A stretch of DNA of 64,000 nt from an uncultured Clostridia bacterium (GCA_947586855.1 CANPXV010000007.1:1-64000); one strand, 5' to 3'. Shown: positions 51,909-60,823, numbered from the stretch's first letter. Numbers and translations are program-made. Notes: generated by a model from the sequence alone, not told the origin.

Positions 51909-53176
51909 TGAACACAGCCTTTCTCAAAAGCTTCACGGTGCTCACCAAGGTGTATGCCGAGGGCGCATTTTCTTCCATTGCTCTCAACAAAACATTGCAG
52001 GGCTGCAAAAAGCAGGACAAGGCCCTCATCACCAAATTGGTGTACGGCGTGCTGGACAACGACATCAGATTGCAGTACATTTTGTCCCACTATGTGCACA
52101 AAATGCCCAAAAGCGACGTGCTTTTGTACCTCAAAATGGGCGCCTATTGCCTTGCCGAGCTGTCTCTGCCCGTCTACACGGTGGTCAACGACATGGCCGA
52201 GCTTTCCAAGATGAGCGGCGACAGGCGCATTGTGGGCTTTGTAAACGCCACCCTCAAAACGGTAGCGGCCAACATCAAAAATTTTGACGACTACCCGCAG
52301 GACAAGTTGCAGCGGCTTTCCGTCGAGTGCTCCTATCCGCAGTGGGCGCTGCAAAAACTTGTCAAGGACTACGGTTGGGATACCGCCGAGCAAATCGTGC
52401 GCTATCCTGCCGATCATCGCAGCGTTTTTCGCTTTGCCAAGCCCATTTCGCCTGCGCAGATAGCCGAGCGCTACGGCGTTGAGGCCGAGCCGACGGTGTT
52501 TGCCGACGCTTTCAGGATTGCTGGCACAGTGCCCCTCTCGCAGGATTGCACGCCCCAAAGCCTGTCCTCTATGGCCATTTCGCACGTGTGCGCCTCTCTT
52601 TTGCCGCAGCAGGGCAGTTTTTTGGATTGTTGCGCTGCGCCGGGCGGCAAATCGGTGTATGTAAAGCAGTTGCGGCAGGACGTTTCCGTCACTTGCTGCG
52701 ATATCCATGCGCACAGGGTGCAGCTCATCGAGGACTACGCCCGCCGAATGGATGTGCAGATTGCCTCTTTCTGCAAGGATATGACGCAATTTTGCGCCGA
52801 TTGGCAAGGCGCCTTCGACACGGTGCTGTGCGATGTGCCATGCAGCGGTTTCGGCGTGTTGGACAGCCGCCCCGACATCAAGCTGTTCCGTCAAAACAAG
52901 GATATTTCCGATTTGATGAAGCTGCAATACGCCATTTTGGATAATTGCAGCAGATATGTCAAGGTGGGCGGCGATCTGGTGTACTCCACATGCACCCTTT
53001 TCGACAACGAAAACGGTCAAAACATACGCAAATTTTTGGCGCAGCACCCCAACTTTCAGTACGGAAAGTTGTTTGTGCCCTCTTTGCCGCAGGTTTCGGG
53101 CGGCAGTTATCAATTTTTACCTCACAAGGACGGCATGCACGGCTTTTTTGTGGCGGTAGTGCATCGTAACTCATGA
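51908..53176 (+). CDS. rsmB: 16S rRNA m5C967 methyltransferase RsmB
   Basis: 422 residues. An N-terminal NusB-like RNA-binding domain (KSFTVLTKVYAEGAFSSIAL, KKQDKALITKLVYGVLD) precedes the SAM methyltransferase domain with DCCAAPGGKSVY, DVPCSGFGVLDSRPDIK and YSTCTLFDNEN (the catalytic Cys pair). The start ATG at 51908 overlaps the fmt stop by 1 nt. Overlaps rlmN by 4 bp. Confidence 0.94.
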   Translation: MNTAFLKSFTVLTKVYAEGAFSSIALNKTLQGCKKQDKALITKLVYGVLDNDIRLQYILSHYVHKMPKSDVLLYLKMGAYCLAELSLPVYTVVNDMAELSKMSGDRRIVGFVNATLKTVAANIKNFDDYPQDKLQRLSVECSYPQWALQKLVKDYGWDTAEQIVRYPADHRSVFRFAKPISPAQIAERYGVEAEPTVFADAFRIAGTVPLSQDCTPQSLSSMAISHVCASLLPQQGSFLDCCAAPGGKSVYVKQLRQDVSVTCCDIHAHRVQLIEDYARRMDVQIASFCKDMTQFCADWQGAFDTVLCDVPCSGFGVLDSRPDIKLFRQNKDISDLMKLQYAILDNCSRYVKVGGDLVYSTCTLFDNENGQNIRKFLAQHPNFQYGKLFVPSLPQVSGGSYQFLPHKDGMHGFFVAVVHRNS

Positions 53177-54216
53177 TACTATTACAGGATATGACATTGC
53201 AGCAACTAACGGATTATCTGACGAGCGAATATCAGGTGCGCTCGTTTGTTGCCAAGCAAATTTACGGCTGGCTCAACAAATCGGTGGATTTCGACGGCAT
53301 GACGGATATATCCAAGTCTTTGAGAGAGCAGTTAAAGCAAAACTGCGTGGCCGTATCCGCTCGTATCGTGCGCACCCTCACCTCCCAGTTGGACGGCACA
53401 CAAAAGTTTCTGTTTCGGCTGCACGACGGCAACGTGGTGGAGGGCGTGCTGATGAACTACAAATACGGCAACACCCTGTGCGTGTCAAGTCAGGTGGGCT
53501 GCCGCATGGGCTGTGCGTTTTGCGCAAGCACCCTGGGCGGCTTGGTGCGCAACCTCTCCGCAGGAGAAATTCTTGGGCAGGTGCTGGCGGTAAACGCCTT
53601 GCAGCAAGGCAAAGAGCGCCACGTCACCAACATCGTGATGATGGGCAGCGGCGAGCCGTTGGACAATTTCGACAACGTTGTGCGCTTTTTGCAGTTGGTA
53701 TCCTGCCCGGAGGGCATCAATATTTCGCTGCGCAACGTTTCGCTATCCACATGCGGCATTGTGCCCAACATCCGCAAGTTGGCGGATATGGGTTTGCCCG
53801 TCAACCTCACGTTGAGCCTGCACAACCCCGACAACGAGCAACGCAAGGCCATCATGCCCGTCACCAAAGCCTACCCCGTCGAGGAGGCCGTGGCCGCCTG
53901 CCGCTACTATTTTGAGCGGACGGGCCGCCGTGTTATCATAGAGTACACGCTGATAGACGGCCAAAACGACACCTATGCGCATGCGCTGCAACTTGCCTCG
54001 CTTCTCAGGGGTATGTCGGTGCACGTCAACGTGATATCCCTCAACCCCGTCAAGGAGACGGGCCTCAAAGGCACAAGCGAGCGCACCCTGCAAAAGTTTT
54101 TGCAGTATCTGGACAAGTTTGGCATTTCCGCCACACGTCGGCGCACCATGGGACAAGATATCGAGGGCGCCTGTGGCCAGCTCAGGCGGCGCTATTTGGA
54201 GGGCGACGATGACTAA
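53173..54216 (+). CDS. rlmN: 23S rRNA (adenine2503-C2)-methyltransferase RlmN
   Basis: 347 residues. Radical SAM motif GCRMGCAFCAST, VMMGSGEPLDN, SLSTCGIVPNIRKLAD, NLTLSLHNPDNEQRK and the C-terminal TRRRTMGQDIEGACGQLR with the catalytic Cys. Methylates A2503 and tRNA A37. In most Firmicutes rlmN is followed by prpC and prkC. Here rsgA begins inside the last codons of rlmN. Confidence 0.96.
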   Translation: MILLQDMTLQQLTDYLTSEYQVRSFVAKQIYGWLNKSVDFDGMTDISKSLREQLKQNCVAVSARIVRTLTSQLDGTQKFLFRLHDGNVVEGVLMNYKYGNTLCVSSQVGCRMGCAFCASTLGGLVRNLSAGEILGQVLAVNALQQGKERHVTNIVMMGSGEPLDNFDNVVRFLQLVSCPEGINISLRNVSLSTCGIVPNIRKLADMGLPVNLTLSLHNPDNEQRKAIMPVTKAYPVEEAVAACRYYFERTGRRVIIEYTLIDGQNDTYAHALQLASLLRGMSVHVNVISLNPVKETGLKGTSERTLQKFLQYLDKFGISATRRRTMGQDIEGACGQLRRRYLEGDDD

Positions 54217-55081
54217 AAGCGGCACCGTTGTCAAAAGCGTCGGCGGAGTGTTTACCGTGATGGACGACGACCAACGCAAATATGTGTGTTTTGCCCCCAA
54301 AAAACTGCGCTACAACGATGCGGATGTGGTGGTGGGCGACAAAATTTTCTTTGACGACATCGGTCGGGGCAAGGGCGTCCTGACGGAGATCGCTCCCCGC
54401 CGCAACAAGCTGTCCCGCCCGCCCATTGCCAATGTGGACGTCTGCTTTGTGGTGGTGGCGTGCCGGCCGCAGCCCGATTTCTTTCTGGCGGACAAGGTGC
54501 TCATCAACTGTTTTCAGGAGGGTATCGAGCCCGTCGTGGTGGTCAACAAGGTGGATCTATCCGACGAGGTTGTGTCTCTTGCCCGTCAAAACTACGGTTC
54601 TGTTGCCGATATTGTGGCCGTTTCGGCGTTGGACAACAGCGTTTTGGGGCTTGTGGACTACTTGCAGGGCGGCAAAACTGCCTGTTTTGCGGGGCAATCG
54701 GCCGTGGGCAAGACGTCTTTGCTAAATGCGTTGCTGCCGCAAGCTATGGGCGCCACAGGAGGTATCTCCGCCAAGTCGGGCAGGGGCGTACACACCACCC
54801 GACACAGCTCGCTGCACAGGCTGTCCTGCGGGTATCTGGCGGATACGTGCGGTTTTTCGCTGTGCGAGCTGCACAACATCCGCTCGGACGAGCTGCGCTT
54901 GTATCTGGACGACTTTGTCACGCTATCGCACGAATGTAAGTACACATCCTGCACCCACACGGCCGAGCCTGATTGCGCCGTAAAGCGTGCCGTGCAGCAG
55001 GGCGACATCTGCCTCAGCCGCTACGAGCGATATGTAGAGGAATTTAACGAATTGAAGCAAGCGGAAAAAAATCAGTACTGA
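54209..55081 (+). CDS. rsgA: Ribosome biogenesis GTPase RsgA
   Basis: 290 residues from the ATG at 54209, which overlaps rlmN by 8 bp; the longer upstream frame is the rlmN shadow. OB domain, then the circularly permuted GTPase with VVNKVDLSDE (G4), FAGQSAVGKTSLLNALL (G1) and DTCGFSL (G3), and a zinc-binding end CKYTSCTHTAEPDC. It checks 30S maturation. Its usual upstream neighbours prpC and prkC are missing. Confidence 0.95.
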   Translation: MTKSGTVVKSVGGVFTVMDDDQRKYVCFAPKKLRYNDADVVVGDKIFFDDIGRGKGVLTEIAPRRNKLSRPPIANVDVCFVVVACRPQPDFFLADKVLINCFQEGIEPVVVVNKVDLSDEVVSLARQNYGSVADIVAVSALDNSVLGLVDYLQGGKTACFAGQSAVGKTSLLNALLPQAMGATGGISAKSGRGVHTTRHSSLHRLSCGYLADTCGFSLCELHNIRSDELRLYLDDFVTLSHECKYTSCTHTAEPDCAVKRAVQQGDICLSRYERYVEEFNELKQAEKNQY

Positions 55082-55105
55082 AATTTTTCGCAAAGCGAGG
55101 TATCT

Positions 55106-55762
55106 ATGAAGAAAATTTTTGTCAGCCCATCAATACTTTCTGCCGACTTTGCCCGTTTAGAGCAGGAGTGCAAAGCTCTGGAAAAATGCGGCGCCGATTG
55201 GATCCATTGCGACGTGATGGACGGCAATTTTGTGCCCAACATCACATTTGGCATGCCCGTTGTGCGCAGCATACGCCGTTGCGTTGTGTTGCCGCTGGAC
55301 GTGCACCTGATGATAGACGACCCCGGCCGCTATGTAGAGCAGTTTGCCGAGGCGGGTGCGGATATCATCACCATCCACGTCGAGTCCACGCAAAACGTGT
55401 CGCAGGTACTGCGCAAGATACACGCTTGCGGCAAAAAGGCGGGGCTTTCCGTCAAGCCCGATACCCCCATCGGCGCCCTCACGCCGTACAGGGGCCTGTT
55501 TGATCTGGCATTGATCATGTCGGTGGAGCCGGGGTTCGGCGGCCAGCAGTTTATCCCCTCCGCCGTGGGCAAAATTCGCCGTGCCAAGCAGCTTTTCTCC
55601 GATATTCTGGTAGAAGTGGACGGCGGTATCAATGCCGAAACGGCCCGTCTCGTCATCGACGCAGGCGTGGATGTGGTGGTGGCAGGTAGCTCCATCATGA
55701 GCGCGCCCGACCGCCGAGCCGCTATCGAGGCTGTCCGCAACGGCGGCAAAACGACTTTGTGA
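55106..55762 (+). CDS. rpe: Ribulose-phosphate 3-epimerase
   Basis: 218 residues. VSPSILSADFARLEQE, DWIHCDVMDGNFVPNITFG, LDVHLMIDDP, MSVEPGFGGQ and VEVDGGIN carry the metal-binding His/Asp residues of the barrel. Interconverts ribulose-5-P and xylulose-5-P. GCGAGG precedes the ATG. In Bacillus thiN and spoVM follow; here thiN is absent and spoVM comes next. Confidence 0.96.
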   Translation: MKKIFVSPSILSADFARLEQECKALEKCGADWIHCDVMDGNFVPNITFGMPVVRSIRRCVVLPLDVHLMIDDPGRYVEQFAEAGADIITIHVESTQNVSQVLRKIHACGKKAGLSVKPDTPIGALTPYRGLFDLALIMSVEPGFGGQQFIPSAVGKIRRAKQLFSDILVEVDGGINAETARLVIDAGVDVVVAGSSIMSAPDRRAAIEAVRNGGKTTL

Positions 55763-55791
55763 CCCCACGTGCGCATTTTTGGACGTTTTCG

Positions 55792-55813
55792 GCCTCCTGC
55801 AAAGGAGGCTTTT
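55792..55813 (+). terminator. Terminator ending the core operon
   Basis: GCCTCCT / AGGAGGC with a GCAA tetraloop, then TTTT. Confidence 0.8.
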
Positions 55814-56018
55814 GCTTGCCGCAAAGCTGTTGTAGCCGTATTGCATAGAGCGAATGGTAGTATCTTGCAATAAAATTCAAAAAAATTTTGCGGTTTTTAT
55901 ATAATTTTTGAGTATTTTCGTTTGGTTTTTTCTGCGGCCGTGCCGCAGTCCCTACTTTTTTGTTATCGTTTTTCTATTTGTCTGCGGGTGATTTGCAAAT
56001 TTATTTTGTTGGCAGTAA

Positions 56019-56044
56019 CACATTGCGGCGCAGGGGCATACAAT
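56019..56044 (+). promoter_or_regulatory. Candidate sigmaE-type promoter of spoVM
   Basis: CATACAAT at 56037-56044 matches the -10 element of Bacillus sigmaE promoters. CACATT (56019-56024) is a weaker -35 at slightly short spacing. Mother-cell expression of spoVM is known in Bacillus. Confidence 0.45.
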
Positions 56045-56067
56045 GTACAAAACATAGGGGAGAGGAT

Positions 56068-56160
56068 ATGAAAGGAAGAATTTATTGTTTCAAACTGCCC
56101 AATTGTATCGGCAGCGTGCTGCGGCTGCTGCTGGGCAAAAAGGCCGCAGGCAAGAGGTAG
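56068..56160 (+). CDS. spoVM: SpoVM-like spore coat assembly peptide
   Basis: 30 residues: MKGRIYCFKLPNCIGSVLRL then LLGKKAAGKR. Bacillus SpoVM (26 residues, MKFYTIKLPKFLGGIVRAML...) shares the start, the KLP turn, the glycine and the amphipathic helix with basic tail. The position after rpe and before rpmB/asp23 is that of spoVM in Bacillus. SpoVM recognises the convex forespore membrane and anchors SpoIVA. GGGGAGAGG lies just before the ATG. The family is so short that sequence alone is weak; synteny carries much of the call. Confidence 0.75.
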   Translation: MKGRIYCFKLPNCIGSVLRLLLGKKAAGKR

Positions 56161-56305
56161 TTGTCGGCGCATTTTTGCCTCAGATATGCCCAAAACATGG
56201 CGCAACGGCCGCAACCAGGCATAAAACGTGAAAAAAAAGTTGAGGTGCGGGGCAATCAAAACATACAAATCGCACGGTCAACCGTTCTTAGGGTTGTTTA
56301 AGGCA

Positions 56306-56336
56306 CAAAAAAAGAGCGATAAACAATCGCTCTTTT
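56306..56336. terminator. Bidirectional terminator
   Basis: AGAGCGAT / ATCGCTCT with a 5-nt loop; T-rich on the right and seven T when read leftward. Serves spoVM and the leftward PAP2 unit. Confidence 0.8.
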
Positions 56337-56397
56337 CTCTTGATTTCTGCTATTTTGCTGCGCCAAGTCTTGTTCGGGTCGGCCGAAAGGCCGCATT

Positions 56398-56907
56398 TCA
56401 GTCGGCGTCCTTCGGTTTGCCCTGCGCTTCACCATCTGCCGCAGGTTGCTCGTCGGCATTTACGGCACCTGTTTGGCCCGTCAGTATGACCAGCATTTCC
56501 TGCGGATATTGCGTGTCAAATTGCAAAGTTTTGCCCTTGCCCGTCACGCAAAAGCGCACAAATTTGCCCTCAGCGGGCGCACAGCGGTATGTTTCCACGT
56601 CGGATAGCGCCATTTTTTTGCTGTGAAAAAACAGTTGCAGCACAATTTGCCGCTCCGTCACGGTCAGTCGATATGCCACCGATTTCCACAGCTGCCAAAA
56701 CACAACGTCGTTGACGATCCACCCCACAAAAAGGGATATATATGCGGCAATGCCCCAGCCCTGTTTGCCCGTCAAAAACATCAGCGCCACAATGGCCAGC
56801 GTGATGACCGCCTCGATTGCCACCAACCAGATAACTTTTGTTTTGGCGTTGGGCACGTCGTCGGCCAGCAGTGCGGCGGCGGTGCGTTTGGTTTGATTAT
56901 CCGACAT
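56398..56907 (-). CDS. Small membrane protein with PH-like domain
   Basis: 169 residues. Two hydrophobic helices (about residues 24-46 and 49-70) are followed by YRLTVTERQIVLQLFFHSKK and a strand-rich ~65-residue region resembling bacterial PH domains, then an acidic, Ala/Gln-rich tail. I do not recognise a named family. Its start overlaps the PAP2 gene by 11 bp, so it is cotranscribed and may work at the membrane with that phosphatase. Confidence 0.75.
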   Translation of the reverse strand: MSDNQTKRTAAALLADDVPNAKTKVIWLVAIEAVITLAIVALMFLTGKQGWGIAAYISLFVGWIVNDVVFWQLWKSVAYRLTVTERQIVLQLFFHSKKMALSDVETYRCAPAEGKFVRFCVTGKGKTLQFDTQYPQEMLVILTGQTGAVNADEQPAADGEAQGKPKDAD

Positions 56908-57925
56908 TTTGCGCCTCCTCGCCCGATTGTTCGTTCGATTGTTCTTCGTTTGATTGCTCGTCCGTTTCTTCGTCCGATTTTATCCAGCCCCATTTGCGCC
57001 ACAGCTTGTCCGTCTGGGCAAACAGCAGCGGATACACGCCAATCACGCCAAAGGTCACAACGGCGTAGCGCAGCGTGCGGAAGATATGCTCGAACCACAC
57101 ATTGCTTTTGTAGCTTGGGTAGATTGCGCCCACAATCAGCTTTATCAGTTCGTTTGCACCCAAAAACAGGCCGCCGCCCACGCACACCCGCAGCACGATC
57201 CGCCACCAGATGCGAGTGTTTGCAAAGTGGGTGATTTTGTTCTCAAACAGAACGCCGCAGGTAAAGCCCAGCAGCAATCCGAAAGCGGTAAAAAAGTCGT
57301 CGGTGGTGCAGTAGAAAAATCCCGCCAGGCCGATAACGATCAGCCCGCCGTACAGCCAATATTTGTTGGGCACCGCTTTGAACAGGTAGTGCACCAAAAA
57401 CACCAGCCCCACGCCCAGCGCCAGACCGCAAACTACGTCGGATGGGTAGTGCGCACCCAGATATGTGCGGGACAGCGCCACCAGCAGCGATATCACAATG
57501 GCCACAGGCAGCATCCAACGCTGTTTTTTGTCCCAATAGGCAACGGTTGTGCCCAGATAGGTGGCGGCGGCATTGGACGAGTGTCCCGACGGAAAGGAAT
57601 ATCCATCCACGTCTCTGAAATTTTGTATGCCGCTTTGACTGTCAAACGGCCGTGTGCGGCACACAACGTTTTTTATCATAGGGTTAAACACCGTTGCGGA
57701 TATCATCGTAAAGGCGATTTTTTCGCCCCGATGCTTGTCCAGTCCCCAATAGATCAGGCCCACAATGCCCACAAGCACCGTTTCTTCGCCCAACATAGAC
57801 ACAAAGTTCATCAGGTAGTACAAAAAACTGCCCTGTCCGGCCAGCCCCTGAAACCACAAAATAAATTCATTTTCGCCGGGCAACACCCATTGGTTGCCGA
57901 TAGCGGCGGCAAAAAAACTAAGCAT
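56897..57925 (-). CDS. PAP2-family membrane phosphatase
   Basis: 342 residues with about eight membrane helices. The three catalytic blocks of PAP2 enzymes are present: KNVVCRTRPF (Lys/Arg), SFPSGHSSNAA (PSGH) and SRTYLGAHYPSD. This class removes phosphate from lipid pyrophosphates or phosphatidic acid; undecaprenyl-PP recycling is one option. The ATG at 57925 has GAGG 6 nt upstream; an ATG at 57937 is an alternative. The tail is rich in Glu, Gln and Ser. Confidence 0.9.
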   Translation of the reverse strand: MLSFFAAAIGNQWVLPGENEFILWFQGLAGQGSFLYYLMNFVSMLGEETVLVGIVGLIYWGLDKHRGEKIAFTMISATVFNPMIKNVVCRTRPFDSQSGIQNFRDVDGYSFPSGHSSNAAATYLGTTVAYWDKKQRWMLPVAIVISLLVALSRTYLGAHYPSDVVCGLALGVGLVFLVHYLFKAVPNKYWLYGGLIVIGLAGFFYCTTDDFFTAFGLLLGFTCGVLFENKITHFANTRIWWRIVLRVCVGGGLFLGANELIKLIVGAIYPSYKSNVWFEHIFRTLRYAVVTFGVIGVYPLLFAQTDKLWRKWGWIKSDEETDEQSNEEQSNEQSGEEAQNVG

Positions 57926-58011
57926 AGTTTTCCTCATTCAGCAAAAAAGCCTCTGTGATAAATGTAGTGGTGCGGCAGCAACCAAAACATAAAACCAGAT
58001 GCTTCAACAAA

Positions 58012-58075
58012 TCCCTGCAATCACGGACCTGCGCCGAGATTGCAGACTACCCAGGGAGTGCCGGGGCTCGAAGAG
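58012..58075 (-). ncRNA. Possible structured leader or RNA upstream of the PAP2 gene
   Basis: CTGCAATC (58015-58022) and GATTGCAG (58038-58045) form an 8-bp stem. TCCCTG (58012-58017) could pair instead with CAGGGA (58052-58057). A GGCTC-GAA-GAGCC hairpin lies at about 58065-58077. The mutually exclusive pairings look like a switch, but no known riboswitch was recognised. Confidence 0.35.
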
Positions 58076-58077
58076 CC

Positions 58078-58102
58078 AAAAAAGCCTCACTCTCGGTGAG
58101 GC
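58078..58102 (-). terminator. rpmB terminator
   Basis: Leftward GCCTCAC / GTGAGGC with a 5-nt loop, then T6. Confidence 0.85.
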
Positions 58103-58113
58103 TTGATTTTGTT

Positions 58114-58302
58114 TTAGTGTTGCTCTTTGTTAGCTGTTCTCAGGCAGCGGGTGCAAACGTATTGGGTGGACTCTTTTCCTTCGATTTCCACCTTTACCTT
58201 TTGCAAATTGGCACTGTACGTTTTGGGCGTCCTCCTGTTAGAGTGGGAAACCTTGTTGCCGGACATCTTGCCTTTACCGCATATAGCGCATACCTTGGAC
58301 AT
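58114..58302 (-). CDS. rpmB: Ribosomal protein L28
   Basis: 62 residues: CAICGKGKMSGNKVSHSNRR at the start and YVCTRCLRT near the end. The two CxxC pairs indicate the zinc-binding (C+) form of L28. GGAGG lies 8 nt before the ATG. It is divergent from asp23. Confidence 0.96.
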   Translation of the reverse strand: MSKVCAICGKGKMSGNKVSHSNRRTPKTYSANLQKVKVEIEGKESTQYVCTRCLRTANKEQH

Positions 58303-58350
58303 ATCTACACCTCCGTGTACGAATTGCTTGTGTTCAAATTGACCTTTACT

Positions 58351-58379
58351 ATAATATCATTTTTGTGTAGTTTTGGCAA
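58351..58379 (-). promoter_or_regulatory. rpmB promoter
   Basis: Leftward TTGCCA (58379-58374), 17-bp spacer, TATTAT (58356-58351). Confidence 0.75.
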
Positions 58380-58471
58380 GCACTTGACGTACTTTTTTTG
58401 CCGATTAGCTTACAAAACCTGCCATTTTGCATTTTGCGCCCCAAATTGTGGCAAAATTAGCCGTGAAACAC

Positions 58472-58500
58472 TTGTGAAATAATGTATTTTGTTGTAAAAT
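58472..58500 (+). promoter_or_regulatory. asp23-fakA promoter
   Basis: TTGTGA (58472-58477), 17-bp spacer, TAAAAT (58495-58500); GGGAGG precedes the ATG at 58531. Confidence 0.7.
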
Positions 58501-58530
58501 ATTATTACTTATATAAGGGAGGAAGAACCA

Positions 58531-58881
58531 ATGGCATTGCGTACCAGAAATTCGTACGGCGTGATAACCGTTTCCGACGACGTGATAGCGTCCCTCGCCG
58601 GGCACCTTGCAACAGAGTGTTACGGAGTTGTGGAAATCGTTCCCTTTGGCTTCTCCGATTCTTTTACCGACTTGTTCAAGCGCAACGGCAAGAGCCGCGG
58701 GGTGAGGGTCTCCACCAAAGAGGATAGGATTTTTGTGGATTTGTATGTCAAGATCAAATACGGTCTGCCTGTTTCCGCTGTTTCATCCAGCTTGAAGAAT
58801 ACGGTAAAATACGGCTTGGAACGCTTTACCGGTATGATTGTCGATTCTATCGACGTGCACGTTGTAGGCGTCAAGCTGTAA
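58531..58881 (+). CDS. Asp23/YloU-family protein
   Basis: 116 residues. NSYGVITVSDDVIASLAGHL, CYGVVEI, VDLYVKIKYGLPVSAVSSSL and VDSIDVHVVGVKL match the Asp23 (alkaline shock protein) family. Members are small cytoplasmic, often membrane-associated proteins tied to envelope homeostasis. It pairs with fakA 34 bp downstream, as in Bacillus yloU-yloV. Confidence 0.93.
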   Translation: MALRTRNSYGVITVSDDVIASLAGHLATECYGVVEIVPFGFSDSFTDLFKRNGKSRGVRVSTKEDRIFVDLYVKIKYGLPVSAVSSSLKNTVKYGLERFTGMIVDSIDVHVVGVKL

Positions 58882-58915
58882 CAACATTTACTTTGATTTT
58901 GAGAGGAAACACCAA

Positions 58916-60598
58916 ATGGCTGCTGCTCATACTATAAAAACTCACATAACTGCGTCCGTGATGAAGCGTATGTTTATCGCCGGCGGCAAGATGCTGGAAG
59001 TAAACAAAGCTCAGGTAGACGCATTGAACGTTTTCCCCGTACCTGACGGCGACACGGGGACAAATATGTCTCTTACCATGGTATCTGCCGTCAAGGAAAT
59101 CAACGCTCTCAACAGCACCTCCATGGCAGAGCTGGCCGAAAAGCTCAGCAAGGGCGCTTTGAGGGGCGCCAGAGGCAATTCCGGCGTCATTCTGTCGCAA
59201 ATTCTCAAAGGATTCAGCAATATCATAGCTCAAAATGACGAGTGCGACGCTCGCACCTTTGCCAAGGGACTGCGAGAGGGCGCCGAGCTGGCCTATCGCG
59301 CCGTGTCAAAGCCCAAGGAAGGCACAATTCTGACGGTGGTGCGTGCCATGGCCGAGGAAGCTATCGATGTGGCCAAGCGCAACAACGACATCCAAAAGCT
59401 GCTCAACGCCGTGTTGGAAAAGGGCGAAGAAACCCTTGCCAAAACGCCCGATATGTTGGACGTGCTCAAACGTGCAGGCGTGGTGGATAGCGGCGGATAT
59501 GGCCTCATCACCCTGTTCAAGGGTATCATCATGGGCTATCTCAATCAGGAGATAACCGGCGCAGAGGAGTACGCCGCCCCCGACACCAACAACAAGCCCA
59601 TCAGTATCGACTCGGCCTTCCCCGACGACAACGAGCTTGTGGTGGACTACGAAACGCTTGGCGAGCTGGACTTTGGCTACTGCACGGAGTTTTTTATCAC
59701 CAACATCAAAAAGCGCACAACCGTCACCGACATCGACAAGCTGAGAGAGTACCTCAACGAGATTGGCAACTCCGTCATCTGCATTGGCGACCTCAATTTG
59801 GTAAAGGTGCACGTGCACACCAACAACCCCGGCAAGGCACTGACCAAGGCGCTGACCCTTGGCGAGTTAGACAAGGTAAAGATAGAAAACATGATGGAGC
59901 AGAACCGTCAGCTGCGTGCCCGTTACGAGGCGGAGCGCAAGCCCATCGGCCTGTTGGCAGTGTGCTCGGGCGACGGCTTTGCTGCCATCTTCAAGGATCT
60001 GCTTGTGGACCAGGTGATAGAGGGCGGCCAGACCATGAACCCGTCCGCCGAGGATATCGCCTCTGCCGCACGCAAGATCAATGCGGAAAACATCATAATT
60101 TTGCCCAACAACAAAAATATCATTTTGTCGGCGGAGCAATCCCGCACGCTGGTGCAAAACCGCAATATCTTTGTGCTGCAAACCAAGGATATCCCCCAAG
60201 GCCTTGCCGCCGTGCTCAATTTCAGCCCCGAGCTTAGCCTGTCGGAGAATCTGGAAAACATGACCACCGCCTTTGTGGGTATCGACGCAGGTCAGGTCAC
60301 CTACGCCGTCCGAGACACCGTGATAGACAAATTCAAAATCAAAAAAGGCGACATCATCGGTCTGGACAAGGGCAGCATCGTCACCAGCGGCAAGGACGTC
60401 GAGGCCGTCACCACCAAGCTTATCGAGGGCATGCTCAACGAGGACAAGGAGGTCGTCACCCTGTACTACGGGCAGGACGTTGCCGAGGACAAGGCCGAGG
60501 CTTTTGTGGAAAAACTGCAAAACAAACACCCCGACATCGAGTTTATCCTTCACTACGGCGGCCAACCCCTGTATTACTACGTCCTCAGCGTGGAGTGA
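58916..60598 (+). CDS. fakA: DAK2-domain protein, fatty acid kinase subunit FakA-like
   Basis: 560 residues. N-terminal DhaL/DAK2 nucleotide domain with LNVFPVPDGDTGTNMSLTM and GARGNSGVILSQILKGF, a middle domain, then a C-terminal DegV-like half (QTMNPSAEDIASAARKINAE, IILPNNKNI). FakA phosphorylates fatty acids held by FakB (DegV) proteins. No fakB is in the window. Bacillus yloV is followed by sdaAB/sdaAA and recG; none of these follow here. Confidence 0.93.
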   Translation: MAAAHTIKTHITASVMKRMFIAGGKMLEVNKAQVDALNVFPVPDGDTGTNMSLTMVSAVKEINALNSTSMAELAEKLSKGALRGARGNSGVILSQILKGFSNIIAQNDECDARTFAKGLREGAELAYRAVSKPKEGTILTVVRAMAEEAIDVAKRNNDIQKLLNAVLEKGEETLAKTPDMLDVLKRAGVVDSGGYGLITLFKGIIMGYLNQEITGAEEYAAPDTNNKPISIDSAFPDDNELVVDYETLGELDFGYCTEFFITNIKKRTTVTDIDKLREYLNEIGNSVICIGDLNLVKVHVHTNNPGKALTKALTLGELDKVKIENMMEQNRQLRARYEAERKPIGLLAVCSGDGFAAIFKDLLVDQVIEGGQTMNPSAEDIASAARKINAENIIILPNNKNIILSAEQSRTLVQNRNIFVLQTKDIPQGLAAVLNFSPELSLSENLENMTTAFVGIDAGQVTYAVRDTVIDKFKIKKGDIIGLDKGSIVTSGKDVEAVTTKLIEGMLNEDKEVVTLYYGQDVAEDKAEAFVEKLQNKHPDIEFILHYGGQPLYYYVLSVE

Positions 60599-60823
60599 TT
60601 TTGTCCCGATCAACGAATTTGACCGTCAACAACTCAGATAACCAATGTAAAAAGTTGTTGTGACGCTTGCGGCAGGCAGTATATCAGCCGAGATCAACCC
60701 TTTTGGCCATGTTTTTGCCAATGCGATAGTGCAGCACTTGTACATAACCCCTCGCACACCCGATTGGCCGTGTTGACGTACCCATTTCCGCCCAAATCAT
60801 TTCCTTTTTCAATCATCTTGCAT

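Larger units (their letters stand above)
55763..56067. other. rpe-spoVM gap
   Basis: Terminator at 55792-55813, then AT-rich DNA with a TATAAT (about 55898-55903) but no matching -35. A CTGCGGCCGTGCCGCAG hairpin lies at about 55933-55949, then the candidate sporulation promoter. Confidence 0.65.
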
